A stretch of DNA of 39,355 nt from an uncultured Caulobacterales bacterium (GCA_937923115.1 CAKZTE010000084.1:1-39355); one strand, 5' to 3'. Shown: positions 10,745 to 20,536, counted from the stretch's first letter. Notes: generated by a model not told the origin, from the letters alone. A program made the numbers and translations.

Positions 10745-13039
10745 TTAGCTCGTGATATCGAGTTTACGCTGCTCTTGCTTCTTGGCGGAAGCTTTGCTGC
10801 GTTTCGGCGCTCCGTAGTCAGCAGAGCCTTTACCGTAGCTATAGGAGTAGTAATCCATATAGCCCGCCGTTGGCGCAGCGTATTTCGTGAGCAAGATGCC
10901 GAGAATTTTAGTTCCGCTACTCGCGAGGCGTTCAATCGTCAGGCGCACGGCAGGCGTTCTAAGCTGATTAGCTTCAACAACCAGCACAGTCGCGTCAACC
11001 TTCGCGCCGATGACAGGCGCATCCGCGAGGCCAAGCACAGGCGGGGAGTCAATCACGACATAATCGTAATTATCGCGCGCGAACTCAATAAGCTCATCAA
11101 AACGCGTGCTCGAGAGTAGCTCTGATGGGTTTGGTACAGAGATACCTGATGTCATCAAGTGCAGATTATTAAAATGCGTTTGCAAGATATGATCTTCAAA
11201 GGGTACATCACCCGTTAAGACACCCGACAGGCCAAGCGCGCCGCTATCGCCCGGCGCAAATGTTGGGCGGCGCATATCGGCATCAATCAAAAGAATCCGG
11301 TCTTCGACGCCGGCAAAACGCAGGGACAAGCCAAGCGAGGAGACTGATTTACCCTCGCTGGGGCGCGTGGAAGTAATTTGCAGAACCCGAGGTCCGCCGC
11401 GCGGCCCAGAGTATTGGATATTGGTACGCAAGGAGGCATAGGCTTCGGAAATCGCCGTTTGGGAATTTTTCAAATTTTCCGTAATATCGGCGCCTTTTTC
11501 AACAATCGGGATGACGCCCATGATCGTTTGATTCAACTTTGTCTTAACATCATCTGGCGTCTTCACGCGGTCATCAAGAACGTCAAGCAAGAAGGCGAGA
11601 CCAAAACCAAGCGCAGAGGACAGAAGAAACGCCATAAGCAGCGAGCGAATTTTGTTTGGCTTAAATGGCAGGCGTGCGGCCTTAGCGGGGTCAACGACTT
11701 GGACAAGTCCGTCGCCAATATCATCCGTCAGGCTCACCTCTTTAAGGCGCTGCAACAGCGCGTCATATTGCGCGCGTTCGGTTTCGACTTGGCGTTTGAG
11801 GATGTTATAGTCAATCGACTTGGAACGCACATTATTCACGGAGCCTTTCAGGCCAGCAACACGGTTTTGCAAATCTTGCTCTCGGATGAGGGCCAAATCG
11901 AATTCAGCTTTCATTTCCGCGCGGCGGCTATCGACAATTGCGGCTGTTTCTTGCGCGATTTCGCGGTCAAAAAGCTCAATACGTGATTGCATCTCAAGCA
12001 TATCGGGGTGAGCCGGCTTAAAAGTTGTCTGCTTGTTTTTATACTCTGACTCAAGCTTTATGCGCTGCGCGTTAAGCTCTTTGAGCGCCGGACTGCTGAG
12101 TACGTCAGAGGCAAAATTGTTATTCAGAGACTGCTGATATTTTTGCTCGGCCTGAACACGCGCTGTGCGCGCCATAGTGAGCTCGGAGTCAAGAACGATA
12201 AGCGAGGACATATCAAGCGAGCCGCTTGAATCCTGCGCGGCATCTGGGCCAGTATTAATAATGTTATTGGCCTGAGCATATTCCACGAGGTCACGCTCGG
12301 CATTTTCCAAAGACGTCTTCACGGCGGCAAGCCGCGTTTCAAGGAAGTCGCGCGCATAAGCTGTCGCGTTAAACTTACGCGAGACAGAATTGTTAATAAA
12401 GCTATCTGTCAGTGAATTTGTAATGAGGGCCGCTTTGCTTGGGTCGGAATGCTGAAAGCTGACCTTAATGAGGCGCGAGCGGCCAACAGGCGCAACGCCG
12501 AGATTTCCCTTGAAGACGTCAATAACACTGCGGAACTTCTCATCGCGTGTTTTTGACGCCCATGTTGGATCTTCGGGATTGTAGAAATAAGGGTCGGACA
12601 CGAGGTTGAGATTCTCAACAACGTCTTCAATGAGCTTTTCTGAGCGCAGCAGTTCAACTTGCGTTGTGAAAAAGTCCTTGTTCGCATCAACGCTTTCAAT
12701 GTCGCCGACATCGATAATCTTACGCTCTTGTTGCTTCACCTCGAGGAGCGCTGTCGAATTGTAGATTGGCGTCATGCTGTTGACGATATAGGCCGTTGCC
12801 GCCGTAATACCGATTATAATGATACCAATAAGCCACCACCATTTGCGAAGAACCCGCAAAATATACCACAGATTAATGCCGCCTGGCGCGCCGCTACCGA
12901 CGGGGTAACCGTCCGGGCCATAAGCCTGACCGCCAAAAGGTTGCGCGCCCATTTGCATATTGGGCACCATTGACCCTTGGCGCGAACCATATTGCCCACC
13001 CTGCGGACTGTAATTAGGGTTATTTGGGGTCGTATCCAT
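10745..13039 (-). CDS. Wzc/ExoP-like polysaccharide co-polymerase with C-terminal BY-kinase domain
   Basis: Two TM regions, coiled coils, proline-rich 'AARLPFKPNKIRSLLMA', 'ITSTRPSEGKSVSSLGL', 'LLIDADMRRPTFA', 'YVVIDSPPVLGLADAPVIG', Tyr-rich tail. Confidence 0.93.
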   Translation of the reverse strand: MDTTPNNPNYSPQGGQYGSRQGSMVPNMQMGAQPFGGQAYGPDGYPVGSGAPGGINLWYILRVLRKWWWLIGIIIIGITAATAYIVNSMTPIYNSTALLEVKQQERKIIDVGDIESVDANKDFFTTQVELLRSEKLIEDVVENLNLVSDPYFYNPEDPTWASKTRDEKFRSVIDVFKGNLGVAPVGRSRLIKVSFQHSDPSKAALITNSLTDSFINNSVSRKFNATAYARDFLETRLAAVKTSLENAERDLVEYAQANNIINTGPDAAQDSSGSLDMSSLIVLDSELTMARTARVQAEQKYQQSLNNNFASDVLSSPALKELNAQRIKLESEYKNKQTTFKPAHPDMLEMQSRIELFDREIAQETAAIVDSRRAEMKAEFDLALIREQDLQNRVAGLKGSVNNVRSKSIDYNILKRQVETERAQYDALLQRLKEVSLTDDIGDGLVQVVDPAKAARLPFKPNKIRSLLMAFLLSSALGFGLAFLLDVLDDRVKTPDDVKTKLNQTIMGVIPIVEKGADITENLKNSQTAISEAYASLRTNIQYSGPRGGPRVLQITSTRPSEGKSVSSLGLSLRFAGVEDRILLIDADMRRPTFAPGDSGALGLSGVLTGDVPFEDHILQTHFNNLHLMTSGISVPNPSELLSSTRFDELIEFARDNYDYVVIDSPPVLGLADAPVIGAKVDATVLVVEANQLRTPAVRLTIERLASSGTKILGILLTKYAAPTAGYMDYYSYSYGKGSADYGAPKRSKASAKKQEQRKLDITS

Positions 13040-13473
13040 AGCGGCTATTCCTTTGTGCCAAACAAGTACAGGTCTGCCTATTTAATGAGCAAGGCGCGTC
13101 CGAGTGAGGGACAGATAACATATGTCCAAGCCGCCCACATTAACAGCTTGCAACTTACGGGCCAAATTCGCAATAAACCGCCTTATATTACCTGACGGCA
13201 TAATCGGCACGAAAATTGCTTATTCAGGGCAAGCTCGCCTCCTAATACTGATGGGGGCATTATAATTCAAGGCTTAAGACCACATATCTTAACGAAATAA
13301 TACAGAGAGACTCGCCGCAAAAATGACATAAATAACAGCTGGTTCGCAGCTATGCGGGCTGACATCACATCTAAACTGTGTCATATGGACGTGAAATTAT
13401 CTCATACGCCACCGCGTAAACAGAAATATACCCATTCTCACTCCAGAGAAAGCCGAACCTAAAGAGAACTGAT

Positions 13474-14220
13474 ATGACAATCACATCCCTTACGCATTCG
13501 CCTCTAGACTATATTAAACCACTGGCAATCAGCCTGTGTCTTGTCTCCCTATCCGCTTGTGCCAGTCTTGGCGATCGAAGCTCCGATATACTAGCGGATG
13601 GTGATTTTTACACCCAAGATTTTCCAGAAGTGTCTGAAAACACTTTGGCGATTAATGCCGATCAAGACCGTTTTCGTATTGGCGATATTGCCGACATTCA
13701 TGTTTACAACGTCGAAAGCCTGACCAACACTTACCCAATTGACCGCGAAGGGAACATCAACTTTCCTTTGATTGGCACGCAGCGGGTCGCGGGTCTTACA
13801 ACGCTAGAGCTGCAAAAGCAGCTTATTCAGGAATACGGCGCAAACTATCTTCAAAGCCCCAGCATTACGGTTAAGCTCGAAGCCTCTAAGCTTGGCAACA
13901 TCGTCGTTGATGGCGCTGTCTCAAAACCAGGTGTATTTGAACTCTATAAGCCTATCCGCCTCTCCGAAGCTGTTGCCATGGCCGGCGGCCTCGCTGAGAA
14001 TGCAAACCAAAAAGAAGTCTTTATGGTGCGTGAGATTGAAGGCAAGAAAAGCGTCAAGCGCGTTAACCTGAAAGAGATTCGCCAAATGGGCGCAGCAGAT
14101 CCCCAAGTCTATCCGCAGGATATCGTATATATTCAAAACAGCGCAGGACGCGCCGCTTATAATGAGTTCCTGAAAACAATTCCGCTTCTCAGCGCTATAT
14201 TGATTGCGGGCACGCGATAA
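13474..14220 (+). CDS. Wza-like polysaccharide export (OPX) outer-membrane lipoprotein
   Basis: Lipobox 'LVSLSAC'; 'FRIGDIADIHVYNVESLTNTYPIDREGNINFPLIGTQRVAGLTTLELQKQL' (Poly_export); SLBB 'GAVSKPGVFELYKPIRLSEAVAMAGG'. Confidence 0.93.
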   Translation: MTITSLTHSPLDYIKPLAISLCLVSLSACASLGDRSSDILADGDFYTQDFPEVSENTLAINADQDRFRIGDIADIHVYNVESLTNTYPIDREGNINFPLIGTQRVAGLTTLELQKQLIQEYGANYLQSPSITVKLEASKLGNIVVDGAVSKPGVFELYKPIRLSEAVAMAGGLAENANQKEVFMVREIEGKKSVKRVNLKEIRQMGAADPQVYPQDIVYIQNSAGRAAYNEFLKTIPLLSAILIAGTR

Positions 14221-14244
14221 TCCGCTGAAGAATTTCAAAGCTTG

Positions 14245-14271
14245 AAAGCCCCGAACCCCGTTCGGGGCTTT
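14245..14271 (+). terminator. Rho-independent terminator downstream of the OPX gene
   Basis: Perfect 11-bp stem AAAGCCCCGAA-ccccg-TTCGGGGCTTT, 24 nt after the stop codon. Confidence 0.8.
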
Positions 14272-14402
14272 ACTTTAGCTGTTAGTCTTCACTTTCTAAC
14301 CTAATGCCGCTATGACGCCGCATATTGCAGACTCAGCATGATATTTGCAGGCGCTCTTGGGGCAATCCACGTCATATAAAACCATATTTTAAAGAGGCTT
14401 CC

Positions 14403-16535
14403 ATGCGCCAAATTCTTCAATCTCTAAACACGGGAAAAATTTCTCTTATCGAAGCCCCTGCCCCGAAGGCTGGGCCAGGTCAGGTTTTGATTGAAACACG
14501 CAATACGCTAATCTCAGCGGGTACAGAGCGCATGCTTTTAGAATTTGGCAAAGGTAATCTTTTGCAAAAAGCCATGAGCCAGCCCGATAAGGTCAAGCAA
14601 ACGTTGACAAAGATAAAAACTGACGGTCTTGCGCAAACCCTTGATGCGGTAAAATCCAAACTCGATCAGCCTATTCCGCTAGGGTATTGCAACGCGGGCG
14701 TTGTCAGAGGCGTTGGCGCGGGGGTTACGAATTTTAAAATTGGGGACCGCGTTGTCAGCAACGGCCCTCACGCTGAGCTTGTAACCGTGGGCCAAAACCT
14801 TGTTTGCAAAATTCCAGACGGGGTGAGCGACCGCGAAGCCTGTTTCGTGCCCCTTGCCGCCATTGGGTTGCAAAGCGTGCGCCTCGCCAACCCAACCCTT
14901 GGCGAAACCTTTTGTGTTTTGGGCCTTGGCCTTGTCGGTCTTTTGACGGCGCAAATCCTAAAGGCCAATGGCTGCCGCGTGATTGGCGCAGACTTCTCCA
15001 AGGACCGCCTTGCGCTCGCCGCAAGCTGGGGTGTGGACACGATTGACCTCTCCGAAGGACAAGATCCCGTTGCAACCGTTATGGCCATGACAGGCGGGCG
15101 CGGCGCAGATGGTGTGATTATCGCCGCCTCCACAAAATCAAATGACCCCATAGAGCAAGCCGCCCATATGAGCCGCAAACGCGGGCGTATTGTCCTTGTT
15201 GGGGTCGTCGGTCTGGAACTGACGCGATCAGATTATTACGATAAAGAGCTGACTTTCCAAGTCTCTTGTTCTTACGGGCCAGGGCGCGGCGATCCAATGT
15301 ATGAAGACCACGGACAGGACTATCCGCTTGCTTTTGTGCGCTGGACAGAACAGCGTAATTTTGAAGCCTGCCTTGAAGAAATTCGCATAAAGCGGATGGA
15401 TCTTGCCCCGCTTATGTCCAAAACAATTGATATTAGTGAAGCCGAAGAAGCCTATTCGCTTATTACCAATGGCGGCGATAGCAATCTGGGCGTACTGCTG
15501 TCTTACCCTGAAGACCGCAAAGAGAAGTTTGAAACCCGCGTCTCTATTTTGGATACCGTCAAAACATCAAACGAGAAGCAAAATGCCTCTGTTGCGCTTA
15601 TCGGCGTTGGCGGATTTGGCGGACGGGTCACAGCTCCGGGCCTTGCCGCCGCTGGCGCAACACTAAAAACGGCTGTAAGCCGCGGCGGCGTCTCCGCCGT
15701 TGTTGAAGGCAAAAAGGCAGGCTTTGAAGAGGCATCGACGGATATTGAAGCCGTGATGAGCGCAGATGATATCGATACCGTGGTTATCGCCACACGCCAT
15801 GACAGCCATGCCGCCCTCACCAAGCAAGCGATTGAAGCAGGTAAAAACGTCTTTGTCGAAAAACCGCTCGGCTTAATTGAAACGGATATTGACGAGATTG
15901 AAGCGGCCCTAAAGGCGCATGGCGAAGTGGCCCCGCGCCTGATGGTTGGATTTAACCGCCGCTTTTCGCCATTCTCTATTAAAATGAAAGAGCTGCTTGA
16001 TAAGGTACGCGAACCTAAATGCCTGATTGGCATCATCAATGCGGGCGCAATCCCTGCAACACATTGGGCACACGACCGCGTACAAGGCGGTGGGCGCATT
16101 ATTGGCGAAGGGTGTCACTTTATTGACCTAATGCGCTTTTTCGTTGGTCACCCGATAACAGATATCACTGCCACGCAAATCAGCCAGCCCACAGCCGACG
16201 GCATTAAAAACGATAAAGTCACCATTACCATGAGCTTTGAAGACGGCTCCATCGCCACGGTGCACTATTTCGCCAATGGCCCAAAGACCCTTGTCAAAGA
16301 GCGCTATGAGGCCTTTGCCGATAATAAATTCATCCGTCTTGAAAACTTCCAAAAGCTTGTCACCGACGGCTGGGGTAAAGGGTCCTCCATGAAAGGGAGC
16401 CAAGACAAAGGCCACGCCGCCGCACTCAAAGCCTTTGTCGATAGCGTCAAAGACGGCAAGGCTGCGCCAATCTCGCTTGAGGAAACGCTGGAAGTGTCGC
16501 GCTGGACGATACGCGCCGCAGACGGCCTAACGTAG
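14403..16535 (+). CDS. Bi-domain oxidoreductase: zinc-type alcohol dehydrogenase (MDR) fused to Gfo/Idh/MocA oxidoreductase
   Basis: N-terminal MDR (GQVLIETRNTLISAGTERML, 'CVLGLGLVGLLTAQILKANGCRVIGAD'); C-terminal Gfo/Idh/MocA ('VALIGVGGFGGRVTAPGLAAAG', 'AGKNVFVEKPLGL', 'VGFNRRFSP'). ATG 14403 chosen over the ORF-track start at 14325. Confidence 0.9.
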   Translation: MRQILQSLNTGKISLIEAPAPKAGPGQVLIETRNTLISAGTERMLLEFGKGNLLQKAMSQPDKVKQTLTKIKTDGLAQTLDAVKSKLDQPIPLGYCNAGVVRGVGAGVTNFKIGDRVVSNGPHAELVTVGQNLVCKIPDGVSDREACFVPLAAIGLQSVRLANPTLGETFCVLGLGLVGLLTAQILKANGCRVIGADFSKDRLALAASWGVDTIDLSEGQDPVATVMAMTGGRGADGVIIAASTKSNDPIEQAAHMSRKRGRIVLVGVVGLELTRSDYYDKELTFQVSCSYGPGRGDPMYEDHGQDYPLAFVRWTEQRNFEACLEEIRIKRMDLAPLMSKTIDISEAEEAYSLITNGGDSNLGVLLSYPEDRKEKFETRVSILDTVKTSNEKQNASVALIGVGGFGGRVTAPGLAAAGATLKTAVSRGGVSAVVEGKKAGFEEASTDIEAVMSADDIDTVVIATRHDSHAALTKQAIEAGKNVFVEKPLGLIETDIDEIEAALKAHGEVAPRLMVGFNRRFSPFSIKMKELLDKVREPKCLIGIINAGAIPATHWAHDRVQGGGRIIGEGCHFIDLMRFFVGHPITDITATQISQPTADGIKNDKVTITMSFEDGSIATVHYFANGPKTLVKERYEAFADNKFIRLENFQKLVTDGWGKGSSMKGSQDKGHAAALKAFVDSVKDGKAAPISLEETLEVSRWTIRAADGLT

Positions 16536-16552
16536 CATTGTGATAACGGGCG

Positions 16553-18367
16553 GTGGCTAATGTTTCCAAATTTGCGGTACTTGCGAGAACGCTCCCTAAA
16601 TTAGGGTTTGGAAATATTGCGCGCGTCGCGGCTTACCGCGCGGCCTTAAAATTCCCAAGCCGCATCAAAGGGATTTCTGCGCACACGCCCAAAGGGCCCT
16701 TTTTCAGCGCGCCAGAAATCGTCAAAGACGGTCCCAAGCCAGCCGCGCTCTGGCGTGAAGAAGGAAAGCTGTTTAGCTTTCACCCTTTCTCTATATCGAA
16801 CGCGCCGCCTGATTGGCACGCCAACCCACTGACAGGTGCGCGCGTCAAAAACGCAGACAAACCGTGGCACGGCATCCCTGATTTTGATCCCGAAGTTGGC
16901 GATATAAAACTCATTTGGGAGCTCTCGCGCTTTTCTTGGCTTCCTGCATTTGCTCAGCGCGCCAAGCGCGGCCAGGACGGCGCATTAGGCCGGCTGAATG
17001 TTTGGCTGGACGATTGGGCGCAAAACAACCCGCCTTATATGGGGCCAAATTGGAAATGCGGACAGGAAGCCAGCTTGCGCGTCATGCACCTGATTGTGGC
17101 GAGCGAAATATTGGGGAGCGCGACACCCGCATTTAAAGACCTCATCAAAGTCCACCTCAAACGCATCGCCCCCACCGTCTCTTACGCCATGGCGCAAGAT
17201 AATAATCACGGCACATCCGAAGCCGCAGCACTGTTTATTGGCGGTCATTATACCGCCGATAAAGAATACCAAGCCCTGGGCCGTAAACTGCTTGAAAATC
17301 GTGCATCCCGCCTTATCGGGGATGACGGCAGCTTTGCGCAATATAGCGTGAATTATCACCGCTTGATGCTCGACGCACTCAGTCTTGCCCAATGGTGGCG
17401 TGCAAAGCAAAATCTCGCCCCCTTCTCAGATACGCTCAATACTAAAATGCGCGCAGCAAGTGATTGGCTCTACCGTCTGACTGAACCGAGTTCTGGCGAC
17501 GCACCCAATATAGGTGCCAATGACGGCGCGCAAATTCTGCAATTAACCGACGCGCTTTATCGTGATTTTCGGCCCTCTACGGCGCTGGCGCAGGCGCTCT
17601 GGAACGGCACAAGGGCTTATCCAGATTGCAGCGTCAGCCAAGATCATTTGGTATGGATGGGAATAGAGATTAATCCGCCTAAAGCGCCAGATTGCAGCTT
17701 GACAGCCGCAGGCGAAGACGGCGGCTTTGCTGTCATTCGCAGCGGCCAAACACGAGCGGTGCTCCGTCATCCACGCTTTAAATTTCGCCCCTCCCAATGC
17801 GACGCGCTACATGTGGATGTCTGGCACAAGGATAAGAATATTCTGCGCGACGCTGGCACCTATAGCTATAATACAGCACCCGAAGTCATGGCTTATTTTG
17901 GCGGCGCGAGCGGGCACAACAGCGTGCAATTTATGCCCGAAGAGCAAATGCCGCGTATAGGGCGGTTCTTACTGGGCGATTGGCTTACAACAGAGCATTT
18001 TACCTTTAGTCCCACAAGCGCAGCGGCAGCTTATAGAAACCGCCGCGGGCATGTTCACCAGCGCGCGCTCACGCTCACGCGGAGCGCGCTGACGGTGACA
18101 GATGACATAAGCAGCGCAAGCGGCGGCTGTGTTTTGCGCTGGCGGCTTATCCCTGGCGATTACAAACTTGAAATAATTGATGCTGCCGCGGCAAAATTAG
18201 CGTCCCCGTCTTTTGTCTTAAATATCAGCGCTGACATACCAATTTCATCCGCCTTAATCGAAGGTGAAGAATCGCGTCATTACCTTGAGAAAACACCTTT
18301 GCCTGTCCTTGAAATCACAGCGCAACTTGCGGGCAGAATCACAACAACAATCGAGTTCACCTCATGA
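16553..18367 (+). CDS. Heparinase II/III-family polysaccharide lyase
   Basis: 'LIWELSRFSWLPAFAQRAKRG', 'WKCGQEASLRVMHLIVASEILG', 'DNNHGTSEAAALFIGGHY', 'GSFAQYSVNYHRLMLDALSLAQWW', 'FGGASGHNSVQF'. GTG start. Confidence 0.88.
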   Translation: MANVSKFAVLARTLPKLGFGNIARVAAYRAALKFPSRIKGISAHTPKGPFFSAPEIVKDGPKPAALWREEGKLFSFHPFSISNAPPDWHANPLTGARVKNADKPWHGIPDFDPEVGDIKLIWELSRFSWLPAFAQRAKRGQDGALGRLNVWLDDWAQNNPPYMGPNWKCGQEASLRVMHLIVASEILGSATPAFKDLIKVHLKRIAPTVSYAMAQDNNHGTSEAAALFIGGHYTADKEYQALGRKLLENRASRLIGDDGSFAQYSVNYHRLMLDALSLAQWWRAKQNLAPFSDTLNTKMRAASDWLYRLTEPSSGDAPNIGANDGAQILQLTDALYRDFRPSTALAQALWNGTRAYPDCSVSQDHLVWMGIEINPPKAPDCSLTAAGEDGGFAVIRSGQTRAVLRHPRFKFRPSQCDALHVDVWHKDKNILRDAGTYSYNTAPEVMAYFGGASGHNSVQFMPEEQMPRIGRFLLGDWLTTEHFTFSPTSAAAAYRNRRGHVHQRALTLTRSALTVTDDISSASGGCVLRWRLIPGDYKLEIIDAAAAKLASPSFVLNISADIPISSALIEGEESRHYLEKTPLPVLEITAQLAGRITTTIEFTS

Positions 18368-19590
18368 AAATTCTTTATTTCCACCAGCATTTTTCAACGC
18401 CCAAAGGGTCTACGGGCAACCGCAGCTATGCTATGGCCAAAGCCCTCATCGCTAAGGGGCATGAGGTCACAATGGTTTGCGGGTTATATGGCGGCGGCGC
18501 AACGGGCCTTACGGGAGAGCCCGCAGGCGGCAAGCTGACGGGGACAGTTGACGGCATTAATATCATCGCCTTTGACCTGCCCTATTCCAATAAAGACGGC
18601 TTTGTGAAACGAGCGATGGTCTTTTTGAAATTTGCGATGAAATCAATTGGCGTGGCCATGACGCATAAATACGATCTTGTCTTCGCAACGACAACACCGC
18701 TGACAGCGGGCATACCCGGAATTTTTGCGCGCTGGCTTCGCGGCAAACCGTTTGTTTTTGAAGTGCGCGATCTCTGGCCTGAGCTGCCAAAAGCGATGGG
18801 GGTGATTACAAATCCCGTTGTGCTTTGGGCGATGGGCGTGCTTGAATTTCTAAGCTACCGCAGCGCGCACCACTGCATTGGTCTTGCGCCGGGCATTGTT
18901 GAGGGCATTAAAGCGCGCGGCGTGAAAGCCGAGAAAGTAACGCTTATTCCAAATGGCTGCGATATTGAGCTCTTCCAAAACGCCGCCGCACAACCCTTGC
19001 GTCCCGATGGGCTATCGCCGGATAAAACTCTGGCCATCTATACGGGCACGCATGGTTTTGCTAATGGGCTGCATAGTGTTGTCTACGCCGCCAAAGTCTT
19101 AAAAGAGCGCGGGCGTCACGACATCGATATTGCTTTGATTGGGCAAGGCGTAAAAAAGGACGCGCTGCAAGCTGAGGCCAAAGCGGCTGAACTCTCGAAC
19201 CTTCATTTTTATCCGCCTGTCCCAAAGACAGAACTTGCACGCTTTATGGCCGGCGCAGATTGCGGCCTGCAAATTCTTGCCAATGTACCAGCCTTTTATT
19301 TCGGTACTTCGCCCAATAAGTTTTTTGACTACATCAGCGCGGGGCTGCCCGTCGTGACCAACTATCCGGGATGGGTTGCAGGCATGGTCAGCGGTAATGA
19401 TTGCGGCAAGGTCGCAGTGCCAGACGATCCTGAAGCGCTGGCAGACGCCATTGAAGCAATTGCGGACAATAAATCAGACCTCGCTAGATTGGGGGCCAAT
19501 GGGCTTTCATTGGCGAGGCGCGAGTTCGGTAGAGAGGCTTTAGCGGAAAAATTCGTGTCCGTCCTTGAAACAACCGCTCAGAAACGCTGA
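18364..19590 (+). CDS. Glycosyltransferase family 4 (WcaI-like)
   Basis: 'MKILYFHQHFSTPKGSTGNRSYAMAKALIAKGHEVTMVCG', 'FVFEVRDLWPELPKAMGVI', 'SPNKFFDYISAGLPVVTNYPGW'. Overlaps the heparinase stop by 4 nt. Confidence 0.92.
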   Translation: MKILYFHQHFSTPKGSTGNRSYAMAKALIAKGHEVTMVCGLYGGGATGLTGEPAGGKLTGTVDGINIIAFDLPYSNKDGFVKRAMVFLKFAMKSIGVAMTHKYDLVFATTTPLTAGIPGIFARWLRGKPFVFEVRDLWPELPKAMGVITNPVVLWAMGVLEFLSYRSAHHCIGLAPGIVEGIKARGVKAEKVTLIPNGCDIELFQNAAAQPLRPDGLSPDKTLAIYTGTHGFANGLHSVVYAAKVLKERGRHDIDIALIGQGVKKDALQAEAKAAELSNLHFYPPVPKTELARFMAGADCGLQILANVPAFYFGTSPNKFFDYISAGLPVVTNYPGWVAGMVSGNDCGKVAVPDDPEALADAIEAIADNKSDLARLGANGLSLARREFGREALAEKFVSVLETTAQKR

Positions 19591-19603
19591 TGTAATTTTG
19601 ACT

Positions 19604-20536
19604 ATGAGCGCGCGCGCCAAGCCGCTAAGATGGGTTATGTTTTATTCGCGCCGCTTCACCACAATCACGTTAGCTGCCTTATTCAGCGCGGCAATTTTGC
19701 CTGCCGCCCACGCGCAATCAAATGATGATGGCTGGAGGCCACTAGAAAGCGTATCGCCAAGCAGTCCCTCAAATGACGGCTGGCAGCCCATAGAAGATTT
19801 GGGCGCCCCCCCGCGCGGCGCGGCAGCGCCGCGTGATGATGGCGGCTGGCAATCCATAGACGATTTCCCATCCGCAGGTGACCCTTCAGCGCCGCCTCTA
19901 AGCTCGCCAGAGCCTTGGACAGTGATAGAGGACGACCTAGCTGCGGCCAGCGTGGATATCAATTTGCCCGACGGCTTCCTCGCGGCAAACGACATGATTG
20001 ATATTAACGTCGTCAATGTTGACAGCATAACTGGCGCTTACCGTATTTCAGAGTATGGGACGCTGGTCTTGCCATTGATTGGGTCTGTTCAGGCGGCAGG
20101 GCTGACGGCGGATGTGCTCTCGAGACAACTTGAGCAACTCTACAGCGTTGATTATTTAGTTGACCCCAAGATAACCATTACTCCCCGCGCAAGAGTTATC
20201 GGCTCTGTCACACTTAAGGGGCTGATTAACCGTTCGGGCCCAATTCAAATGACGGCTGTTGAATCCCTAGCGGCGATTCTAGACAAAGCCGGCGGGGTTA
20301 ATGGAGCCCGGGAAGACTTAGACGCCATTATTTTACGCAATGTCGATATTGCAATTCGGGCCCGCCGCGTCGCGCTTGCAGAGATCAGCGCAAGCGGACT
20401 ACCAGGGCCGACTATTTTACCTGGCGATCAGATTACGATTTTACAGCGCGAAAAACTGCCCGAGATAAAAGATGACAGCGGGCAGTACCCGCTTCTTAAT
20501 CGCGTGTTGAACGGCGGATCCCTTAGAAATTTCTAA
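19604..20536 (+). CDS. Second polysaccharide export (OPX/SLBB) protein, no lipobox, extended repeat-bearing N-terminal linker
   Basis: Signal peptide ending AHAQ; 'LAANDMIDINVVNVDSITGAYRISEYGTLVLPLIGSVQAAGLTADVLSRQL' (Poly_export); SLBB-like 'GLINRSGPIQMTAVESLAAILDKAGG'. Start could also be ATG 19637. Confidence 0.85.
   Translation: MSARAKPLRWVMFYSRRFTTITLAALFSAAILPAAHAQSNDDGWRPLESVSPSSPSNDGWQPIEDLGAPPRGAAAPRDDGGWQSIDDFPSAGDPSAPPLSSPEPWTVIEDDLAAASVDINLPDGFLAANDMIDINVVNVDSITGAYRISEYGTLVLPLIGSVQAAGLTADVLSRQLEQLYSVDYLVDPKITITPRARVIGSVTLKGLINRSGPIQMTAVESLAAILDKAGGVNGAREDLDAIILRNVDIAIRARRVALAEISASGLPGPTILPGDQITILQREKLPEIKDDSGQYPLLNRVLNGGSLRNF

Noticed and set aside
11378-11986. 202-aa antisense ORF within the Wzc-like gene
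   Set aside because: Antisense to a well-supported coding frame; no motif.
15503-16099. 198-aa antisense ORF within the fused oxidoreductase gene
   Set aside because: Shadow ORF, Ser/Arg/Pro-rich with no domain signal.
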